Below, piece after piece: positions 59,367-64,000 of a stretch of 64,000 nucleotides of DNA. The first letter of the stretch is position 1; every line of letters starts with the position of its first letter. The notes beneath the pieces are model-generated. The model was not told the DNA's origin. It ran no database searches and was given only the letters and a program-made list of their open reading frames with translations. The position numbers and the translations under genes were made by a program. Source of the stretch: Lujinxingia litoralis (lineage in GTDB: Bacteria > Myxococcota_A > Bradymonadia > Bradymonadales > Bradymonadaceae); the NCBI RefSeq assembly GCF_003260125.1, contig NZ_QHKO01000003.1, positions 308,833 to 372,832 on the forward strand, read 5' to 3'.

Positions 59367-60788
59367 ATGAATGTTTGGACGCAGCGCATGGTGATGGTCG
59401 GACTGTTCGCCCTGAGCCTTCAGCTTGGCTCCTGTTCTTTTGGCGACGCTCCCCTGGAGGACGATCTCTGCACGAACACCTGCCCCTATGCGGGCGACGG
59501 GCAGTGCGATGATGGCGGTGAGGGGGCGTTGTATGGCATCTGCGCCCTGGGAACCGACTGCCGCGACTGTGGCACCCGGTATTCGGAGGGGGAGCCGGAC
59601 CCGGGTCCTTTCCCGACGCCGAATCCCCTTCCAGAGCCCGAACCCGAGCCCTGGCAGCCGCCCCAGCTTGAGCCCGGGGAGCTCTGCACCAACACCTGTC
59701 GCTACGCCGGCGATGGCCAATGCGATGACGGTGGCCCGGCCTCGCAGTTCAGCCTGTGTGAGTTGGGCTCCGACTGCGAGGACTGCGGGATTCGGGTCGA
59801 GGGTGGCGCCCCGGAGTGTGAGCCCCGCTGCCCGGAGGGGTTTTGTGGCGCCGACGGCTGCGGGCAGACGTGCCCGGCGTGCGACGAACCGGCGTTTGGC
59901 GAGGACGAGGCGCGCCTGCGCCTTATCGTCGGCGATCACCGGGGGCGAAGCTCGACGCGCAAGGTCTGTCTTTATCGCGCGGGCGACTCGCAGCCCTTTA
60001 AGGTGCTGACCCGCGCGGCGGTGACCGAAAGCCGCATCGCGATGGTGTATGCCGAGTACGTCGCCGTGCCAGCGATCGAGGATCTACAGGTGGTGCACCT
60101 GGCCTGGGCGGACGTCGACGACGAGAGCGTCGAGGGTTGCGACGCGTCGCAGGCCCGGCCCCTGGGGGACGAGGGGCTGGTGGCTGGCGAGTATCACACA
60201 CTGGTCATCGCGGCGTATGAGCAGGACGCAAGCGGGAGCTGCGCCACCCATGCGGAGGTGGAAGGGTGCGGGTTCTATCCGGCCAGCAATGAGACGTCGG
60301 GGAGCGCCGCGGCGTGTCCGGCGCCGGCGGCGATGCTGGTGCGCGACGGGCAGCGCGTCGACGGCAGCTATCAGGCCGGCTGGCGCGTGGTGAACGTCAC
60401 CGCCAACGCCCAGATCATCGCCGCGAGTGGCGAGGACAACCTCTGGAACCGGCACGCCAGTCTTCTCAGCGCTCAGGGCGCGGCCGAGGCGCAGTTCTAC
60501 AACACGCTGGCGTTCACGAGCACGATGCGGGTGTGCCCGTCCTATATTCTCTGTGAGCCCGGCGTAGATGAGGAGCACCAGAGAGCGGCCGTAGCCGCCT
60601 GCACCCGTGGCGAGGCCTCCTGGCTGCTGGCCGAGCTCAACCACGCCCGACTCAGCGCCCCCGACCAGGCCACCACGGTGTATGTGTTTGGCAACGCCGG
60701 GCACCTCAACGCGACGGGCGATGGCATCATCGGGCAGGAGATCAGCCTGGTGGTGGCCCATGATGTGAGTGATGGAGAGCTGCCCTGA
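59367..60788 (+). CDS. Lipoprotein with two Cys-rich repeats and Pro/Glu linker
   Basis: A protein of 473 residues. The lipoprotein signal ends in QLGSC (about 19-23). Two Cys modules of the pattern CTNTCxYAGDGQCDDGG...C.LGxDCxDCG lie at about 35-70 and 106-142, separated by a PEPEPEP-rich linker. A third short Cys segment (CEPRCPEGFCGADGCGQTC) follows. From about 185 a roughly 290-residue beta-rich C-terminal domain is present with no recognised family. It is likely a disulphide-rich surface protein. An intrinsic terminator lies after the stop. Confidence 0.75.
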   Translation: MNVWTQRMVMVGLFALSLQLGSCSFGDAPLEDDLCTNTCPYAGDGQCDDGGEGALYGICALGTDCRDCGTRYSEGEPDPGPFPTPNPLPEPEPEPWQPPQLEPGELCTNTCRYAGDGQCDDGGPASQFSLCELGSDCEDCGIRVEGGAPECEPRCPEGFCGADGCGQTCPACDEPAFGEDEARLRLIVGDHRGRSSTRKVCLYRAGDSQPFKVLTRAAVTESRIAMVYAEYVAVPAIEDLQVVHLAWADVDDESVEGCDASQARPLGDEGLVAGEYHTLVIAAYEQDASGSCATHAEVEGCGFYPASNETSGSAAACPAPAAMLVRDGQRVDGSYQAGWRVVNVTANAQIIAASGEDNLWNRHASLLSAQGAAEAQFYNTLAFTSTMRVCPSYILCEPGVDEEHQRAAVAACTRGEASWLLAELNHARLSAPDQATTVYVFGNAGHLNATGDGIIGQEISLVVAHDVSDGELP

Positions 60789-60835
60789 GCTAAGGGGGGA
60801 GGGGGCTAGAGGGGCCGGATGCCACCTCGCACCAC

Positions 60836-60880
60836 AAAAAAACGCCGCGCCCCGGGACAAGGGGGCGCGGCGTTTTTTTT
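60836..60880. terminator. Bidirectional terminator between convergent lipoprotein genes
   Basis: AACGCCGCGCCCC and GGGGCGCGGCGTT arms around an 8-base loop, with A-run and T-run on the two sides, lie about 50 bp after the Cys-rich lipoprotein stop. Confidence 0.88.
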
Positions 60881-60910
60881 ACGCGCGTAACACCGCGGAT
60901 GGCTCAGGCC

Positions 60911-62113
60911 TCAGGGGTAGAGGACATCGGCGGCGGCGTTGTCGATGAAGCTGTTCACCGCTTCCACGTCCCCGTTCACCGTGGAGCCTTCTCCCAGCGC
61001 GATCCCCGCGCCGGTGGAGTAGGCAAAGGTGCTGTCGAGCACGACCATGGTGCTGGTGCCCTCGCTGCCGCCGATGGTCAGGTTGGCCTTGGGGTTGCCG
61101 TCGTAGCCCGAGAAGCCGGCGTACTCGATCGTGGTGTACTCCAGGCGGCTCTCGTTGGAGGTGACGCCGTCGAGGTAGACCCCCTTCCAGACGACATCGC
61201 CCAGGCGGCTCATCACGACGTTGTCCGCGTCGGTGCCCAGCGAGACCAGCACGCCGCCGCTTTCGCCGTCGACGGTCATCCCGATGAACTCATCAAAGAG
61301 GATCCGGACGCCGGGCTCCAGATCGAGGCGGTTCTTCACGGTGACGGTGTCGGTCACGGCGATGGGCGCGTCGTTGGAGAGCTTTTTCCAGGTCGCGCTG
61401 GTGCGGATCTCCCCGCCGTAGGTCTCCACGCCGGCCTCAAAGGTGCTGCCGGCAAAGGTTGAGAGGCGATCGATCTTGCCCACCTCCTGGGCCGGCAGGC
61501 GCATGGCAAAGTCGAAGTTGTTCTCAAAGGTGTTTTGCGAGAACCCCGTCAGGGAGCTCTCCGGGGTGAGCTCGATGCCGTAACGCGCGGACTCCCGAAT
61601 GGTGCTGTTGGAGATGAAGACCGAGGAGCCGCCGTCCAGCGCCAGGTTGGCCGCGCGCAGCCCTTCGCGGAAGGCGTCGTCGCCGGCGTACTCAATCGTC
61701 GTCCAGCGCAGGTTGTTCTGCGAGGAGGTGGAGTTCACAAAGTGAACGCCGTGCCAGGAGCCCTTGGCCTTGTCTTGACCCGTAAAGATGACCGGCGCCT
61801 CCTGACTGCCGCGGCTATCCAGCGCGCCGCCCTGCTCGCCATCAATGGTCAGGCGAGTGGTGCGCGCAAAGCGGATGGTGACCCCGGGCTCCACGCGCAG
61901 CGTGGCGCGCACGGCCACCGACTCCACCACCACGTAATCCGGCAGGGTGGGGTCGGGCACGATGTCGCTCAACACCATGTCTTCGCTGATGATCGCCGGC
62001 AGCACCTCCGGCTCGGTGTTGGTGGGAGGTGGTTCGTCGCCGCCGCAGGCGACCAGGGCCAGGGAAAGCGAGAGCGCGAGCGCGCCGTGGGTCCGGGGGT
62101 GTACTTTCATCAT
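60911..62113 (-). CDS. Beta-helix lipoprotein
   Basis: A protein of 400 residues. The lipoprotein signal ends in ALVAC (about 19-23), followed by a short Pro/Thr/Glu linker. Two similar halves follow, each with LRVEPGVTIRFARTTRLTIDGE or LDLEPGVRILFDEFIGMTVDGE, then VIFTGQ or VVMSRL and WTTIEYAG or YTTIEYAG. These are rungs typical of right-handed parallel beta-helices. The two halves probably arose by internal duplication. AAGGAG precedes the ATG at 62113 by 6 bp. Confidence 0.78.
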   Translation of the reverse strand: MMKVHPRTHGALALSLSLALVACGGDEPPPTNTEPEVLPAIISEDMVLSDIVPDPTLPDYVVVESVAVRATLRVEPGVTIRFARTTRLTIDGEQGGALDSRGSQEAPVIFTGQDKAKGSWHGVHFVNSTSSQNNLRWTTIEYAGDDAFREGLRAANLALDGGSSVFISNSTIRESARYGIELTPESSLTGFSQNTFENNFDFAMRLPAQEVGKIDRLSTFAGSTFEAGVETYGGEIRTSATWKKLSNDAPIAVTDTVTVKNRLDLEPGVRILFDEFIGMTVDGESGGVLVSLGTDADNVVMSRLGDVVWKGVYLDGVTSNESRLEYTTIEYAGFSGYDGNPKANLTIGGSEGTSTMVVLDSTFAYSTGAGIALGEGSTVNGDVEAVNSFIDNAAADVLYP

Positions 62114-62352
62114 GATTTACTCCTTAAAGTGAGCGCCGAGGCGGTGGGGATCCGCTGGCGAGTCCCGATATCGCGCATCTTACATGGCAGTGAAAGGGCT
62201 GGCGACTCGGGCCAGCCACGCTGAAGTCTGGCGTCGAACCTACCACGGGGATCTCTAGCAGGGCACCGACGCCGCTTCCAACATTTGGTGTTCGGGCGAC
62301 GTGGGCCGCGCTTAAGGTGGCGAGCTCCAAACCACGAGCTCCGCGGTGGTGC
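62114..62352. other. Intergenic region upstream of the beta-helix gene
   Basis: About 240 bp without a convincing gene. A 7-bp inverted repeat GGCTGGC/GCCAGCC is at 62197-62217. Open frames exist on the minus strand but lack start signals. Confidence 0.4.
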
Positions 62353-62472
62353 CGAAGCAATGCGCTGTGCCAAACTGTCGCGCTCTACGCGATTCAAGAC
62401 GATGCCAGGTCGGTGTGACCTGAAAAGCGGCAGCCAACTCGCTGCCCATGAACGAAAAAACGCCGGTTTCGG
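62353..62472 (-). repeat. 120-bp dispersed repeat, copy 1
   Basis: Shares 59 of 60 bases with 63844-63903 in its first half, then 14 divergent bases, then GCGGCAGCCAACTC identical, then a similar tail ending in GCCGGTTTCGG. Read on the minus strand it begins with a hairpin and six T residues, followed by an ATG at 62449 and the peptide TWHRLESRRARQFGTAHCF in frame. Confidence 0.85.
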
Positions 62473-62726
62473 CGGCCTGTAGAAGACAGGATTGAGGGGG
62501 GTCAGTGGTGTTACGCTCCGTGCTGGCCGCTGTCATGGTTTGGTGTTGGGGATGCTCTCTTTTCCTGCAAATATGTGTCATCGCCTGGATAAAACATGGT
62601 GTGATGGCCGCGATAGCGTCTGCATGTCTCGACATCGGCGCGGACTTCCTTCCCGGCGTTGTAGGTTTAATTAGGTTTTGTGAGGGTTGTGTCGGGTTTT
62701 AATGTGGATTTTTTCCAGGGGGTAAG
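62473..62726. other. AT-richer region before the final gene
   Basis: About 250 bp with visibly lower GC than neighbouring DNA, particularly 62660-62720. No confident gene; it should hold the promoter and leader of the following gene. Confidence 0.45.
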
Positions 62727-63821
62727 GTGCTGAAATCGTTGCGTATGTCTTATGTGTTGAGCTTTTGTTCGGGGTTCTTCGTGGCCGTGGTGCTCACGAT
62801 AGCTCTCTTTTTTATGTGGGGAGTCAGGGGGGGGCAGGATGCCGGCGCTGAGCATGAAACGTTGGCCCATCACAACGACCTGCCCAGATGTGAGCCAGGC
62901 GAAGCATTAACGCAGGCGCTCCCGGACGACGAGCAGCTTCTCGCCTGTCAGGCGAGTCTGGAGAGCGTGCGGGCGTCGCATGAAGAGGCATTGGAGACCT
63001 TTCAGGAGCATGAAGATCTGACGGATTACTTAACCGGCTTGCTCAATGAGATGTCTCCCGATCGTCCCGTGGCGTTTCCCGAAGAGCTTGATGAGGCCTA
63101 CCAGCCCGAACAATTTGAGGCGTCGGTGGAGGCTCTTAAAGGGGCATGTCCCGAGGTGTTTGGTGAAGAGGCCCGGGCGGATTGCTCCGAGTATCCATGT
63201 ATGATCGAGTTTCCTTACCAGTCAGCGCGTGATGAACGTGTGCAAGAGGTAAGTGTAAAAGAGTTATGTCCTGCCCTGAGTACGTTTTTTCCGGGGCGCA
63301 TGTCTCAGGAGTTTGTTACCGAGGTCGGCGATGAAACCTGGGTGCAATACATGCCGCACGGAACCGGCATTGGTCTTCAAGAAAGGCTGGCAGGCCAGGA
63401 GATGAGGCTTATGCAACGCGCGAGGATGCGGTGGGAAGAGAAAGAAAGAAGTCTTGCCGTTGAGAAGTACGAAGATACCTGTGTGCGGGCGCAGGACGTG
63501 GACGCTTGTAGACATTTGGCCTATGCGTTCGGCAGTGGACACCCAGAGCGAGATATTTATACCCAGATTGGATGCGATGCGGGGGATGCGCGGGCGTGTT
63601 ACGCCTATGCGAATGATCGTTGTGAGAAATCTGGGCGCTGTGATGCGGAGGCCGAGCACTTCGCGCGGCGCTCCGTCACGATGGCGCCGGAATCGGGGTA
63701 TATGCACGAGAATCTTGGGATTGTGCTCTGTACACGCGGTGCGCTTCGTGAGGCGCGACGCAGCTTTGAGCAGGCGTGTGCGCTGGGATGGGAGCGGGCG
63801 TGCGGGCGAGCGTGTGGGTGA
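62727..63821 (+). CDS. Membrane-anchored protein with TPR/Sel1-like C-terminus
   Basis: A protein of 364 residues, GTG start with GGGG-TAAG upstream. One N-terminal membrane helix (CSGFFVAVVLTIALFFMWG, about 14-32) is followed by an acidic coiled-coil-like stretch and a middle domain with paired Cys (CPEVFGEEARADCSEYPC). A C-terminal TPR/Sel1-like region carries Cys pairs (ACRHLAYAFGSG, ACYAYANDRCEKSGRC, LGIVLCTRGALREARRSF). Family not recognised. It is bracketed by two copies of the 120-bp repeat and sits in AT-richer surroundings, suggesting separate origin. Confidence 0.62.
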   Translation: MLKSLRMSYVLSFCSGFFVAVVLTIALFFMWGVRGGQDAGAEHETLAHHNDLPRCEPGEALTQALPDDEQLLACQASLESVRASHEEALETFQEHEDLTDYLTGLLNEMSPDRPVAFPEELDEAYQPEQFEASVEALKGACPEVFGEEARADCSEYPCMIEFPYQSARDERVQEVSVKELCPALSTFFPGRMSQEFVTEVGDETWVQYMPHGTGIGLQERLAGQEMRLMQRARMRWEEKERSLAVEKYEDTCVRAQDVDACRHLAYAFGSGHPERDIYTQIGCDAGDARACYAYANDRCEKSGRCDAEAEHFARRSVTMAPESGYMHENLGIVLCTRGALREARRSFEQACALGWERACGRACG

Positions 63822-63843
63822 GACGCCAATCGTTGGGTGGGGG

Positions 63844-63964
63844 CGAAGCAATGTGCTGTGCCAAACTGTCGCGCTCTACGCGATTCAAGACGATGCCAGG
63901 TCGCCTCCAGCCTCGGAGCGGCAGCCAACTCCCAATCCATGATTGAAAAAAATGCCGGTTTCGG
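63844..63964 (-). repeat. Dispersed repeat, copy 2 (121 bp)
   Basis: Second copy of the 62353-62472 element, in the same orientation. The first 60 bases differ at one position, the 14-base divergent island has the same length, and the tail is one base longer. Minus-strand reading again gives a T-run, an ATG and the same conserved peptide. Confidence 0.85.
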
Positions 63965-64000
63965 GGCGGGTAGTGCGGTGGGGGGGCGAGGGCAGGTCGG

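Noticed and set aside
62353..63964. Integron attC sites flanking a gene cassette
   Set aside because: The two repeats flank one gene at a suitable distance, but neither has RYYYAAC and GTTRRRY core sites in the right places at its ends, and no integrase is present.

Overview
The window is GC-rich, densely coded chromosomal DNA of a free-living Gram-negative bacterium, most plausibly a deltaproteobacterial/Myxococcota-type lineage such as Bradymonadales. This assignment is inferred from gene style, not measured. The signs are many lipobox proteins, Hanks-type Ser/Thr kinase and PP2C modules, a roadblock-domain pair, RCC1 and Asp-rich surface lipoproteins, a C-terminal Omp85-like barrel fusion, and a multidomain acyl reductase/ligase/acyltransferase resembling myxobacterial ElbD. 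No rRNA, tRNA, CRISPR array, transposase, integrase or prophage gene was seen.

Left part (1-16.6 kb): a 5'-truncated oligoendopeptidase F, an FprA-like ferredoxin-NADP reductase, a PDZ-like lipoprotein, membrane proteins and a PpiC/SurA-type chaperone lipoprotein; a nitroreductase; alanine dehydrogenase with a recognisable promoter; an ECF sigma/anti-sigma pair; a degenerate lipid-kinase-like protein; glutamate dehydrogenase; and a hyuA-hyuB hydantoinase/oxoprolinase pair. Together these lean towards amino-acid and peptide catabolism.

Middle (16.6-39 kb): a 43-bp tandem repeat, a PEGA/TPR protein, a zinc-ribbon Ser/Thr kinase, an RNA m5U methyltransferase, a peptidase/beta-propeller/outer-membrane-barrel fusion, PRPP synthetase, the prmA-rsmE and dapA-dapB couples, and a UvrD/PcrA helicase. 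These are followed by a possible orphan type III secretion-like substrate/chaperone pair, a large ASH/PKD surface lipoprotein, and a zinc-ribbon pseudokinase-PP2C fusion that ends at a perfect bidirectional terminator.

Right part (39-64 kb): a minus-strand lipid operon (HAD phosphatase, LarA-like protein, 1622-residue five-domain ElbD-like enzyme, epimerase). Next come a HTH-PTS-IIA regulator divergent from a SulP transporter, with a helically phased direct-repeat array between them, and a eukaryote-type beta-ureidopropionase. Two tandem roadblock proteins carry conserved in-frame upstream extensions. They are followed by a tandem duplication of RCC1-repeat lipoproteins, an AlkX/YcaQ-type DNA glycosylase, Cys-rich and beta-helix lipoproteins, and finally an orphan membrane-anchored protein flanked by two copies of a 120-bp dispersed repeat.

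The most noteworthy items are the phased repeat array (48444-48534), the paired roadblock genes with conserved leaders, the needle-like/chaperone pair, the pseudokinase-phosphatase fusion, the ElbD-like lipid cluster and the 120-bp repeat element.
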